Source: Diaphorobacter ruginosibacter (GTDB lineage: Bacteria; Pseudomonadota; Gammaproteobacteria; Burkholderiales; Burkholderiaceae_C). Taken from it: a stretch of DNA of 64,000 nucleotides. A program made the translations under genes and the position numbers. Numbering within the stretch: position 1 is the stretch's first letter; the number at the start of each line of letters is the position of its first letter. The notes under the pieces are model-generated. The model was not told the origin of the DNA, made no database searches, and saw only the letters and a list, made by a program, of their open reading frames with translations. Positions 1 through 8,283 of the stretch are shown piece after piece. The stretch covers positions 3,720,001 to 3,784,000 of the forward strand of contig NZ_CP060714.1 in the NCBI RefSeq assembly GCF_014395975.1. The letters run 5' to 3'.

Positions 1-443
1 GAGAGATAGCGCCCTTCGTAGTAGCGTGCGTTGGCCGTGCTCACGTTGGCCGCTCGCTTGTAGCCGGTGATGGATTCAAACCTGACGTTCGGAAACTCCT
101 GCGCCACGCGCATCGTCGGCTCCATGTAGCCAAAGCTTGGAGTGAAGATGATGTCGTTGCCCGAAGCGGCCAGGTCGCGGATCACGCGCTCGGAGTCGGC
201 ACCCTCGGCGACGTTCTCGACGAAGGTCGATTGCACGGCCTTGTCGCCCAGCGCGGCCATCATCTCCTTGCGGCCGGCTTCGTGCTGATGCGTCCAGCCA
301 GCGTCGGCCACGGGCGACACATAGACGAATGCGGCCTTTACCGGCTTCTGCCTTGCGGCGGATTCGGCGTGCGCAGGGGTGGTGGGGGAAAGAAAAGAAA
401 AAAAACAGGCGGCCGCAAGCGCGGCAGCGAGGTTTTTGTACAT
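1..443 (-). CDS. BMP-family ABC transporter substrate-binding protein (partial, N-terminal 147 residues)
   Basis: The gene runs off the left edge of the window, so only the N-terminus is visible. The start codon is the ATG at 441-443, with an AGGAAC ribosome site a few bases upstream on the minus strand. Residues 1-27 form a signal peptide ending in PAHA. The mature part (KAAFVYVSPVADAGW, then HEAGRKEM, then GNDIIFTPSFGYME) matches the Med/PnrA-like basic membrane protein family (PF02608), whose members bind purine nucleosides or related ligands in the periplasm for an ABC importer. It lies just downstream of the urate oxidase gene on the same strand but behind a strong terminator. I infer a purine, xanthine or urate-type ligand. 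The permease and ATPase genes would lie outside the window. Confidence 0.85.
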   Translation of the reverse strand, partial: MYKNLAAALAAACFFSFLSPTTPAHAESAARQKPVKAAFVYVSPVADAGWTHQHEAGRKEMMAALGDKAVQSTFVENVAEGADSERVIRDLAASGNDIIFTPSFGYMEPTMRVAQEFPNVRFESITGYKRAANVSTANARYYEGRYL

Positions 444-494
444 GGTGTTCCTCTACATGGTCCCGGAACGGCGCCAGATGGGTGGCGCCGCGAT

Positions 495-529
495 GGAAAA
501 AAAAGAAAGGCTGCCGGGACAGCAGCCTT
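495..529 (-). terminator. Rho-independent terminator after puuD
   Basis: On the minus strand AAGGCTGC (522-529) pairs perfectly with GCAGCCTT (507-514) around a 7-base loop, and a run of T (positions 506 down to 497) follows. It lies 40 bases past the puuD stop and separates puuD from the BMP-family gene. Confidence 0.85.
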
Positions 530-568
530 CCTGTGCTTTGAGGACGCGGATTGTACGCGCCCTTGTGT

Positions 569-1861
569 TTACGGTGCGGTCGGTGCGCCGCCTTCGTACC
601 AGCGCTTGAACAGATCGCGCTCGTCGTCGGTCAGGCCGGCCGGGTTGCCGAAGGGCATCTTCTTGAGCTGCACCACCTGGGTGTAGATCTGCTGCGCGTG
701 GCTCTTCACCTCTTCCGGGGTATCGAGCAGCACGCCCTTCTGCGCCATGGTCTTGGCACTGTGGCACATCACGCAGGCCTTCTCCATGATGGTGTGGACG
801 TCGTTGTAGCTCGGCACGCCGGCAGCGGCAGGTGCTGCGGGCGCCGCCGGAGCGGGGGTGGACGACGATGCTGCGGCGACCGGAGCAGTCACCGAGGCAG
901 CGGGTGCGACAGGCTTCAGCACAGGCTTCGGCGCAGGCTTGAGCCATGCAGCCACGCCGATGATCACCAGCACGCCGACCAGCGCATAGGGCCAGGGATG
1001 GCTGTTGCGGCCCAGCTTGAAACCGTGGCGCAGCACGAAGAACTGACGGATGGCCGCGCCGGCGAACATCATCAGGATCAGCACCAGCCAGTTCAGCTCG
1101 TGGTTGTAGAGCCAGCCGTAGTGATTCGACAGCATCGCGAACAGCACGGGCAGCGTGAAGTAGGTGTTGTGCACCGAGCGTTGCTTGGCGCGCTTGCCGT
1201 GGATCGGATCGACGGGCTGCCCCGCACGCAGGGCGGCGACCACCTTGCGCTGGCCAGGGATGATCCAGAAGAACACGTTCGCACTCATCGAGGTCGCGAG
1301 CATCGCACCCATGAGCAGGAAGGCCGCCTGGCCGGGGAAGATATGGCAAGCCAGGAACGAGGCAATGCACACCAGCACGAGCACCAGCGCGCCCACGATG
1401 CCGTCGCCGTTCTTGCCCTGGCCGAACATGCGGCAGATCCCGTCGTACAGCAGCCAGAACACCGCGAGGAACGCAAGCGCCGCAAGAATGGCCATGCTGG
1501 TCGACATCGGGTTCGGGCTGGCGGGATTGACCAGATAGATGTTGGCATTCCACAGGTATGAAACCGTCAGCAGCGCAAAGCCCGAAAGCCAGGTCGTGTA
1601 GCTCTCCCAATAGAACCAATGCAGGTGGTCCGGCATCTTGGGCGGAGAGACGTTGAACTTCACCGGATGGTAGAAACCACCGCCGTGCACGGCCCAGAGC
1701 TCGCCCGATACGCCGTCGCGCTTGAGGTCTTCATCGACCGGCGGCGTGAGGCTGCTGTCCAGGAAAACGAAGTAGAAGGAGGAACCGACCCAAGCAATGG
1801 CCGTGATGACGTGAAGCCAGCGCAGGAGCAGATTGGCCCAGTCGAGAATGTAGCTTTCCAT
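569..1861 (-). CDS. puuD: Membrane-bound urate hydroxylase/oxidase PuuD with cytochrome c domain
   Basis: This 430-residue protein oxidises urate to 5-hydroxyisourate and passes electrons to its own C-terminal cytochrome c instead of making hydrogen peroxide. The N-terminal 340 residues are a multi-pass membrane domain of the PuuD/DUF989 type (LLLRWLHVITAIAWVGSSF near the start). An Ala/Pro-rich linker follows, then a class I cytochrome c domain with the haem motif CVMCH at about 363-367 and a likely axial Met near 402 (LKKMPFGN). I chose the ATG at 1861 (MESYILDW), because the open frame extending to 1969 adds 36 residues unlike the family. A putative GntR operator lies about 160 bases upstream. 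Confidence 0.92.
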   Translation of the reverse strand: MESYILDWANLLLRWLHVITAIAWVGSSFYFVFLDSSLTPPVDEDLKRDGVSGELWAVHGGGFYHPVKFNVSPPKMPDHLHWFYWESYTTWLSGFALLTVSYLWNANIYLVNPASPNPMSTSMAILAALAFLAVFWLLYDGICRMFGQGKNGDGIVGALVLVLVCIASFLACHIFPGQAAFLLMGAMLATSMSANVFFWIIPGQRKVVAALRAGQPVDPIHGKRAKQRSVHNTYFTLPVLFAMLSNHYGWLYNHELNWLVLILMMFAGAAIRQFFVLRHGFKLGRNSHPWPYALVGVLVIIGVAAWLKPAPKPVLKPVAPAASVTAPVAAASSSTPAPAAPAAPAAAGVPSYNDVHTIMEKACVMCHSAKTMAQKGVLLDTPEEVKSHAQQIYTQVVQLKKMPFGNPAGLTDDERDLFKRWYEGGAPTAP

Positions 1862-2018
1862 AGCTCTCAACCTTGGCAGCAGTGAAGCCGCCGTTGGGCA
1901 ACATCGGGGCGACATTGCCTTGACTCTGCTCACCACTGCGGGCGCTCTGAGCAGCATCTGGCCGCGCACCTTGGACTTGGAATGACCTGGGCACCGCTGC
2001 GACCAATTTTGTTGACTG

Positions 2019-2031
2019 AAAGTGTATACAA
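2019..2031 (+). promoter_or_regulatory. Candidate GntR operator, site 1 (puuD promoter)
   Basis: AAAGTGTATACAA lies between the end of xdhC and the start of puuD. The same 13 bases occur at 4623-4635 and, inverted, at 18651-18663. The core TGTATACA is palindromic, as expected for a dimeric GntR/FCD regulator. Binding by the GntR protein encoded at 4665-5342 is inferred from position and recurrence only. Confidence 0.6.
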
Positions 2032-2059
2032 AATCTGGCGAAAAACGCGCAGAGGTGAC

Positions 2060-2941
2060 CTAGGACATACCCTTGTCCGAAAATTTCACCGCCGAATCCG
2101 CCTCTCTGTAGACCGATTGCAACAGTTGCGCCGCCACGGATGCGGCAATCACCTCCGGCTCCTTGCCCGTGATTCCGGCGATGCCGATGGGACAGGTGAT
2201 GTGGGCGAGTTCTTCCTCCGAGAACCCGCGCTGGCGCAGCCGGCTCCCGAACACCGCGCGCTTGGTGGCGCTGCCGATCAGCCCGACGAACGGCAGGTCC
2301 CCCTGCTCGCGCTGGCGCTTGAGGCAGGTGGCGACGATGCTCAGGTCTTCCGCATGGCTGAAGCTCATGATCAGCACGCGCGAGCCGGGCGGCAGGTCAA
2401 GCACCGCCGCTTCGACCGGATCGGAGTGTTCGCATTGCACCTGCGGGGGAACGTCCGCCGGGAAAATGCTGTCGCGGCTGTCGATCCACTGGACCGCGAA
2501 TGGCAACGGCGCAAGGGCCCGCACCAGCGCATGACCCACGTGTCCGCCGCCGAAGAGTGCCAGGTCATGCAATGCGGGCTGCAGTCGCCTTGAGAGCGTC
2601 TTCGCGTGTTCGGCTTGCACGATCTCGAAGCGCAGGCTCACCGCGCCTCCACAGCACTGGCCGAGGCTGGGGCCCAGCGACCAGCGGCGCACCAGCGGAA
2701 GCTCGACGTCCGCCGCAGGGGCCAGCAGGAGGTTGCGCGCAAGCGTGATCGCCTCCATCTCCAGGTGGCCGCCGCCAATGGTTCCGATGAGCGCGCCGGA
2801 GCCTTGCGTCACGGCCATCCACGCGCCGGATTCGCGCGGCGCCGAGCCTTGGGTAGACTCCACGGACACCAGACATGCCGAAGCCGTCTGCAAGGTCAGC
2901 AACAATTGTTGAAGGGCCAGTGACACGGTGATCGTCCTCAT
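2060..2941 (-). CDS. xdhC: Xanthine dehydrogenase accessory protein XdhC
   Basis: XdhC binds molybdenum cofactor, promotes its sulfuration and inserts it into xanthine dehydrogenase, the enzyme that supplies urate. The 293-residue protein shows the N-terminal XdhC/CoxI region (GTIGGGHLEMEAI near residue 75) and a C-terminal Rossmann fold (ALFGGGHVGHALV) followed by FVGLIGSATKR. The ATG at 2941 (MRTITVSLAL) fits the family; an ATG at 2998 would add 19 residues and overlap the divergent gene at 2979, so the start is not certain. The xdhA and xdhB genes it should serve are not in the window. It is followed on the same strand by puuD. Confidence 0.88.
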   Translation of the reverse strand: MRTITVSLALQQLLLTLQTASACLVSVESTQGSAPRESGAWMAVTQGSGALIGTIGGGHLEMEAITLARNLLLAPAADVELPLVRRWSLGPSLGQCCGGAVSLRFEIVQAEHAKTLSRRLQPALHDLALFGGGHVGHALVRALAPLPFAVQWIDSRDSIFPADVPPQVQCEHSDPVEAAVLDLPPGSRVLIMSFSHAEDLSIVATCLKRQREQGDLPFVGLIGSATKRAVFGSRLRQRGFSEEELAHITCPIGIAGITGKEPEVIAASVAAQLLQSVYREADSAVKFSDKGMS

Positions 2942-2978
2942 GTACGAATGATTGAAAGCATAACCAGCGTTCCCCTCG

Positions 2979-3638
2979 ATGACAAAGAACAGCCTCATGA
3001 AGTTCGGCGCTGAAGCCCCCCGGGCTCAGGACCGACGCGGCTGGATTCTCGTGCTGCTTGCAGCGCTTGTCCTCGTGGGTGTGAATCGCTATCTCGAATG
3101 GCGCGGCGACGAGCCGACCGGAGCGCGCACTGCACCAACGCCCACGCCAGCCCCCATCCCCACGCCCCAACCGGTGCCGGCACCGGAACCGGCCACTCCC
3201 GCGCCGCTCCCCGCTCCTGCGCAAAAACGCCAGCCACAGCCTGCACCGACACCCGCGCCCAAGCCCGCCCCCAAAGTCGACAAGCCGGCCATCCCCGGCT
3301 CGCAGGCCACCAATGCGCGCGCCTACCGGCAGGACGCCGCCCGGCATCTCTATGCCAGGAATGCCGCGCGCATCTACAAGGGCAAGCTGCAACCGCTGCT
3401 CTATGCGGTGGGCGTCCTGCAGGTGAGCATCGACGGCAACGGCCGCGTGCGCAGCCTGCACTGGATGCGCGCCCCGCGCCATGCGCCCGAGGTCATCCGG
3501 GAGATCGAGCGCACCGTTCGTGCCGCAGCCCCCTACCCGGCGCCTGTACGCATGGGCAATGTGGTCTACACCGACACCTGGCTGTGGGATAAATCCGGCC
3601 GATTCCAGCTGGACACCCTGACCGAGGGGCAACTCTGA
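2979..3638 (+). CDS. TonB-like protein with one membrane anchor and Pro-rich stalk
   Basis: The 219-residue product has a short cytoplasmic start, a single membrane segment at about residues 22-37 (WILVLLAALVLVGVNRY), a long stalk of repeated PTPAP/PAPKPAPK type at about 45-105, and a globular C-terminus containing LQVSIDGNGRVRSLHWMRAP. That last element resembles the TonB C-terminal fold, where a beta strand is followed by a polar turn. TonB-type proteins transfer proton-motive energy to outer-membrane receptors. No ExbB/ExbD or receptor gene is nearby, so the partner is unknown. The start is ATG 2979 or ATG 2997; neither has a strong ribosome site. It is divergent from xdhC with only 37 bases between starts. 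Confidence 0.65.
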   Translation: MTKNSLMKFGAEAPRAQDRRGWILVLLAALVLVGVNRYLEWRGDEPTGARTAPTPTPAPIPTPQPVPAPEPATPAPLPAPAQKRQPQPAPTPAPKPAPKVDKPAIPGSQATNARAYRQDAARHLYARNAARIYKGKLQPLLYAVGVLQVSIDGNGRVRSLHWMRAPRHAPEVIREIERTVRAAAPYPAPVRMGNVVYTDTWLWDKSGRFQLDTLTEGQL

Positions 3639-3728
3639 ACCCGCGCCATCCACCGCGTCTCGATTCATTACACTCCGGGCCCACGCCATGCCGGCACGCG
3701 CCGCCAGCCTCCGCAACCGACGATCACC

Positions 3729-4190
3729 ATGACTGTTTCCCACTCTCCACGCCAGCACCTGTCCACCACCGCCCGCCTTGCGGCAGTGCTCCTGTGGGGC
3801 CTTGCGTCCGGCCTGGCTGCGCATGCCGCACCGTCCTGCGATGCACAGCAGTTCAGCAAAGTGCAGGAGCAACTCGCCCGCGTCGCCTCGTGGGACCGCT
3901 TCGCGCAGCTCTACGAGAATGCGGGGGCATGCGACCGTGCTGAGCAGACGCGTGCCTTCACACAGGCCGTCGCACGGCTGTCGGCACGGCCGGGCGGCGT
4001 CAGCCAGCTTGATGCGGCCGTGCGCAAGCGCTCCTGGCTCAAGCCCGTGGTGCTGCGGCATCTGCGCTCCGGCGCGGTCGGCAGGGAGGATTCCCGCAAG
4101 ATCGTTGCCAACGTCGAGCGCGCATGCCCGCAGCGCAAGCAGACGCAGCTGTGCCGCGACGTACGCATCACGCTGCGCGGCAAGAAGTAG
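3729..4190 (+). CDS. Small secreted protein of unknown function
   Basis: I do not recognise this 153-residue protein. Residues 1-33 form a signal peptide (LAAVLLWGLASGLAAHA, then APSCDAQ), so it is likely periplasmic or secreted. The mature part is basic and contains four Cys (in PSCDAQ, GACDRAE, RACPQRK and LCRDVR), which could form two disulfides. It follows the TonB-like gene on the same strand after 90 bases and converges with uraH. Confidence 0.6.
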   Translation: MTVSHSPRQHLSTTARLAAVLLWGLASGLAAHAAPSCDAQQFSKVQEQLARVASWDRFAQLYENAGACDRAEQTRAFTQAVARLSARPGGVSQLDAAVRKRSWLKPVVLRHLRSGAVGREDSRKIVANVERACPQRKQTQLCRDVRITLRGKK

Positions 4191-4220
4191 GTCGCGCCCG
4201 TGCAGAGCGTGTTGGCGCGC

Positions 4221-4571
4221 TCAGGAACCGCGGTAGGTGGAGTAGCTCCAGGGGCTCACCAGCAGCGGCACGTGGTAATGCTGATCCGCATGCGCCACGC
4301 CAAAGTCCAGGCTCACCTTGTTGAGAAAATTCGGCTCGGGCAATGACACGCCGCGAGCCTTGAAATACGCCGCCACATCGAAGGTCAGGCGGTAAGTACC
4401 CACCTTGAGACTGTTGTTGTCAAAAAGCGGCGCATCGGTACGACCGTCATGGTTCAGCGTCAGGCTCTTGATCAGGGTGGCCTTGTCGCCATCTGTACCG
4501 AAGAGTTCAACCTGCATGCCTGCGGCAGGGCAGCCATTCATGGTGTCGAGAACGTGGGTGCTCAGGCCCAT
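4221..4571 (-). CDS. uraH: 5-hydroxyisourate hydrolase (transthyretin-like)
   Basis: The enzyme hydrolyses 5-hydroxyisourate, the PuuD product, to OHCU. The 116-residue length is typical. The N-terminus MGLSTHVLD carries the first conserved His and the protein ends with the hallmark tetrapeptide YRGS; HADQHYHVPLL supplies the other active-site His residues. It has no signal peptide, so it acts in the cytoplasm. It is transcribed away from the gntR gene; the shared intergenic region holds a GTGTATACA element, which suggests control by that regulator. Confidence 0.95.
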   Translation of the reverse strand: MGLSTHVLDTMNGCPAAGMQVELFGTDGDKATLIKSLTLNHDGRTDAPLFDNNSLKVGTYRLTFDVAAYFKARGVSLPEPNFLNKVSLDFGVAHADQHYHVPLLVSPWSYSTYRGS

Positions 4572-4622
4572 TGGGATAACTCCTTAAACGTTAAGTGGAT
4601 TCGACTGTACCTCTGTCGACCA

Positions 4623-4635
4623 AAAGTGTATACAA
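4623..4635 (+). promoter_or_regulatory. Candidate GntR operator, site 2 (uraH/gntR intergenic)
   Basis: AAAGTGTATACAA lies 30 bases before the gntR start and 52 bases before the uraH start, so one bound dimer could control both divergent genes, including autoregulation. It is identical over 13 bases to site 1 and site 3. Confidence 0.6.
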
Positions 4636-4664
4636 TTTTTGTGAACTTGAAGAGAAATCTTGAA

Positions 4665-5342
4665 ATGGAATCGTCAGCCACCAGCACCATCGCCGAATCG
4701 CTCACTCGCGCCATCGTCGAGCACAAGCTTCTGCCCGGGACCAAACTGGGCGAGCAGAAGCTGGCCGATCACTTCGGTGTATCGCGCACACTGGTGCGGC
4801 AGGCGCTGTTCCAGCTCTCGCAGAACCGGCTGGTGACGCTCGAGCCGGCACGCGGCGCGTTCGTCGCCACGCCCTCCGTGGAAGAAGCCAAGCAGGTCTT
4901 CGGTGTCCGCCTCATGCTCGAGACCGCGATGACCCGTTCGTTCGTCCAGCAGGTCAAGCCCGCGCAGATCAAGGCGCTCAAGGCCCACATCCAGGCCGAG
5001 AAGAAGGCCATGGAGCGCAACGACGTCGGCCAGCGCACCGAGCTGCTGGGTGACTTCCACGTCGTCATGGCCGAGCTCATGGGCAATGCCGTGCTTGCGC
5101 AGATGCTCGGCGACCTGATATCGCGCTGCGCGCTCATCACGCTGATGTACCAGAGCACCACCGCGGCCGAGCACTCGCACGAGGAGCACGAGGCCATCGT
5201 CCAGGCCCTGGCGGACAGGGACGAGGAAACCGCCGTGCGGCTGATGCAGCAGCATCTTCAGCACGTGGAGGAAGGCTTGACCTTCGACCGTGACATGCCC
5301 ACCAGCGATCTCTCGATGGCGTTGTCCTCCGTCACGAGTTGA
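4665..5342 (+). CDS. GntR-family regulator, FCD (FadR/VanR) type
   Basis: The 225-residue protein has an N-terminal winged helix (about 8-70, including GEQKLADHFGVSRTLVRQAL) and an all-helical FCD ligand domain (about 80-205) whose His/Asp residues usually bind a metal and a small acid. The start is ATG 4665; the frame is open further upstream but that part overlaps the uraH promoter. Sitting among purine genes and next to a palindromic site that recurs upstream of puuD and a purine permease, it is the likely local regulator of urate and allantoin use. The effector is unknown; an intermediate such as urate or allantoin is my inference. Confidence 0.85.
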   Translation: MESSATSTIAESLTRAIVEHKLLPGTKLGEQKLADHFGVSRTLVRQALFQLSQNRLVTLEPARGAFVATPSVEEAKQVFGVRLMLETAMTRSFVQQVKPAQIKALKAHIQAEKKAMERNDVGQRTELLGDFHVVMAELMGNAVLAQMLGDLISRCALITLMYQSTTAAEHSHEEHEAIVQALADRDEETAVRLMQQHLQHVEEGLTFDRDMPTSDLSMALSSVTS

Positions 5343-5401
5343 GCGCCCCGAATTTGATCGCACCGAATTGATTGCACCGAACCGGTACTGAAAAGACCAC
5401 C

Positions 5402-6361
5402 ATGACCTACGACGCCTGCGCTCCCTACCCTCGCGACCTGATCGGCTACGGCCGCGATACGCCCCATCCCGAATGGCCCGGCAAGGCCCGCGTGGCGGTG
5501 CAGTTCGTGCTGAACTACGAGGAAGGCGGCGAGAACTGCGTGCTGCATGGCGATGCGGCCAGCGAACAGTTTCTCTCCGAGATGTTCAATCCGGCCGCCT
5601 ACCCCGAGCGCCACATGAGCATGGAAGGCATCTACGAATACGGATCGCGCGCGGGCGTCTGGCGCATCCTGCGCGAGTTCGAGAAGCGCAAGCTGCCGCT
5701 CACCGTCTTCGGCGTGGCCACCGCGCTCAAGCGCTACCCCGAGGTGGCCAGGGCGTTCGACGAACTCGGCCACGAGGTGGCCTGCCACGGTCTCAAGTGG
5801 ATCCACTACCAGGGCGTTCCAGAAGAGATCGAGCGCGCGCACATGGCGCAGTGCATGGAGATCTTCGGCGAGCTCTATGGCAAGAACAGCGATCACGGCC
5901 TGGGCTGGTACACGGGCCGCGACAGCCCCAACACGCACCGCATCGTGGCCGACAACGGTGGCTTCACCTACGACAGCGACTACTACGGCGACGACCTGCC
6001 TTTCTGGATGACCGTGCGCAAGACCGACGGCAGCCAGCACCAGCAGCTCATCCTGCCCTACACGCTGGATGTGAACGACATGCGCTTCGCGCTGCCGCAG
6101 GGTTACTCGCATGCCGACCCGTTCTTCCAGTACATGAAGGACACCTTCGACACGCTGTATGCCGAGGGTGATGCGAATGGCGACAACGCGCCCAAGATGA
6201 TGAGCATTGGCATGCACTGCCGCCTGCTCGGCCGCCCCGGCCGCATCACGGCGCTGCAGCGTTTTCTCGACCACATCCAGAAGCACGACAACGTGTGGGT
6301 GGCCCGTCGCATCGACATCGCGCGCCATTGGGCGCAGCGTTTCCCGGCGCCTGCCCTGTAA
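5402..6361 (+). CDS. puuE: Allantoinase PuuE (polysaccharide-deacetylase fold)
   Basis: PuuE hydrolyses allantoin to allantoate and is unrelated to the zinc amidohydrolase AllB. The 319-residue protein starts with MTYDACAPYPRDLIGYGRD and contains VQFVLNYEEGGE, EVACHGLKWIHYQG and GLGWYTGRDSPNT, all characteristic of the PuuE/NodB-fold family. The start is ATG 5402. It follows gntR by about 60 bases on the same strand and is followed after 68 bases by the OHCU decarboxylase/allantoate amidohydrolase fusion, consistent with one operon. Confidence 0.92.
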   Translation: MTYDACAPYPRDLIGYGRDTPHPEWPGKARVAVQFVLNYEEGGENCVLHGDAASEQFLSEMFNPAAYPERHMSMEGIYEYGSRAGVWRILREFEKRKLPLTVFGVATALKRYPEVARAFDELGHEVACHGLKWIHYQGVPEEIERAHMAQCMEIFGELYGKNSDHGLGWYTGRDSPNTHRIVADNGGFTYDSDYYGDDLPFWMTVRKTDGSQHQQLILPYTLDVNDMRFALPQGYSHADPFFQYMKDTFDTLYAEGDANGDNAPKMMSIGMHCRLLGRPGRITALQRFLDHIQKHDNVWVARRIDIARHWAQRFPAPAL

Positions 6362-6429
6362 GCAGTCCGCACGCCCATCACAAGCACACAAGCAACACGC
6401 ATTCACCTCATCGACTGGAGACAAACACC

Positions 6430-8205
6430 ATGGCGCTGACATTCGAACAACTCAACACCGCAGATGTGACACAGGCCACCGAGCTGCTGGACGGCATCTA
6501 CGAGCACTCGCCCTGGATTGCCGAAAGGGCGATGGCCGCGCGTCCGTTCAAGTCGCTCGCGCACCTCAAGTACGCCATGGCCCACGTGGTGAACACCGCG
6601 GACAAGCAGGCCCAGCTCGACCTGATCCGCGCCCACCCCGAACTCGCGGGCAAGGCCATGGTGTCCAAGACGCTCACGGCGGAATCGACCAATGAGCAGA
6701 GCAAGGCCGGCCTCACCAACTGCACACCGGAAGAGTTCGCGCGCATCCAGCAGCTCAACGCCGACTACAACCAGCGCTTTGGCTTCCCGTTCATCCTGGC
6801 CGTGCGCGGCCCGCGCGGTGTGGGCCTTCCGAAGCAGGAGATCATCGACACGTTCGCGCGTCGCCTGGACAATCATCCTGACTTCGAACGCGCCGAAGCA
6901 CTGCGCAACATCCATCGCATCGCCGAGATCCGCCTGAACGACAAGTTCGGTTTCGAGCCCACGCTGGGCAACGACGTCTGGGACTGGCAGGAGCGGCTCG
7001 CGCAGCACACCGACCCCGGCTACGAAGAGCTCGGCCAGCTCACCGTGACCTACCTGACCGAAGCGCACCGCGCGTGCGCCCAGCGCATCAGCCACTGGAT
7101 GCGGGATTGCGGGTTCGACGAAGTGGAGATCGATGCCGTCGGCAACGTGGTCGGCCGCTACAAGGGCGCGCAGGACGATGCCAGGTACCTCATCACCGGC
7201 AGCCACTACGACACCGTGCGCAATGGCGGCAAATACGACGGACGCCTCGGTATCTTCGTGCCGATGGCCTGCGTGCGCGAGCTGCATCGCAGCAACAAGC
7301 GGCTGCCCTTCGGCATCGAGGTGGTGGCGTTCGCGGAGGAGGAAGGCCAGCGCTACAAGGCCACGTTCCTCGGCTCGGGCGCGCTGATCGGCGACTTCAA
7401 GAACGAATGGCTCGAGCAAAAGGATGCCGACGGCATCACCATGCGCGAGGCCATGCAGCATGCGGGCTTGTGCATCGACGATATTCCCAAGCTCCAGCGC
7501 AATGCCGCCGACTACCTGGGCTTCATCGAGGTGCACATCGAGCAGGGCCCCGTGCTCAATGAACTCGACATTCCGCTGGGCGTCGTCACGTCGATCAACG
7601 GCAGCGAACGCTATGTCTGCGAAATGATCGGCATGGCCAGCCACGCGGGCACCACGCCCATGGACCGCCGCCGCGATGCCGCCGTCGGCGTGGCGGAACT
7701 GGCCCTCTATGTGGAGCAGCGCGCCGCGCAGGACGGCGACAGCGTGGCCACCATCGGCCAGCTCAACGTGCCCAACGGCTCCATCAACGTGGTGCCGGGC
7801 CGCTGCCTGTTCAGCCTGGACATGCGCGCACCCACCAATGCGCAGCGCGACGCCATGGTGAAGGACATCCTGGCCAAGCTCGACGAGATCGCCAAGCGCC
7901 GCGGCCTGCACTACAAGGCCGAGCGCTCCATGAGCGCCGACGCCGCGCCCAGCGCACCCGAATGGCAGAAGCGCTGGGAGAGAGCGGTGGACGCACTCGG
8001 CGTTCCGCTGTTCCGCATGCCCAGCGGCGCGGGCCACGACGCGATGAAGATCCACGAAATCATGCCGCAGGCCATGCTGTTCGTGCGCGGCCTGAACTCG
8101 GGCATCAGCCACAACCCGCTGGAATCGTCCACGTCGGACGACATGCAGCTGTCCGTCGATGCCTTCAGCCATGTGCTGGACCAGCTGGCGGCCGAGCACG
8201 CGTGA
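6430..8205 (+). CDS. Fused OHCU decarboxylase and allantoate amidohydrolase
   Basis: One 591-residue protein carries two enzymes of urate breakdown. Residues about 1-170 are a UraD-type OHCU decarboxylase: IRAHPELAGK, then FGFPFILAVRG, the usual active-site regions, making S-allantoin. Residues about 180-588 are an M20/M28-like allantoate amidohydrolase or carbamoylase: GSHYDTVRNGGKYDGRLG with metal ligand His 259, AEEEGQRY near 302, and GAGHDAMKIH near the C-terminus. The two steps are separated by PuuE, encoded directly upstream. The frame is continuous across the junction (about 6940-7010), so this is a true fusion. The start is ATG 6430, preceded by a GGAGA ribosome site. Confidence 0.9.
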   Translation: MALTFEQLNTADVTQATELLDGIYEHSPWIAERAMAARPFKSLAHLKYAMAHVVNTADKQAQLDLIRAHPELAGKAMVSKTLTAESTNEQSKAGLTNCTPEEFARIQQLNADYNQRFGFPFILAVRGPRGVGLPKQEIIDTFARRLDNHPDFERAEALRNIHRIAEIRLNDKFGFEPTLGNDVWDWQERLAQHTDPGYEELGQLTVTYLTEAHRACAQRISHWMRDCGFDEVEIDAVGNVVGRYKGAQDDARYLITGSHYDTVRNGGKYDGRLGIFVPMACVRELHRSNKRLPFGIEVVAFAEEEGQRYKATFLGSGALIGDFKNEWLEQKDADGITMREAMQHAGLCIDDIPKLQRNAADYLGFIEVHIEQGPVLNELDIPLGVVTSINGSERYVCEMIGMASHAGTTPMDRRRDAAVGVAELALYVEQRAAQDGDSVATIGQLNVPNGSINVVPGRCLFSLDMRAPTNAQRDAMVKDILAKLDEIAKRRGLHYKAERSMSADAAPSAPEWQKRWERAVDALGVPLFRMPSGAGHDAMKIHEIMPQAMLFVRGLNSGISHNPLESSTSDDMQLSVDAFSHVLDQLAAEHA

Positions 8206-8283
8206 GCGCGGCATCGCCCTCCCTCCTCGATCGATTCATTCCCTCTTTTCAAACCACCAACAACAGAACCCCAAGGAACCGCA

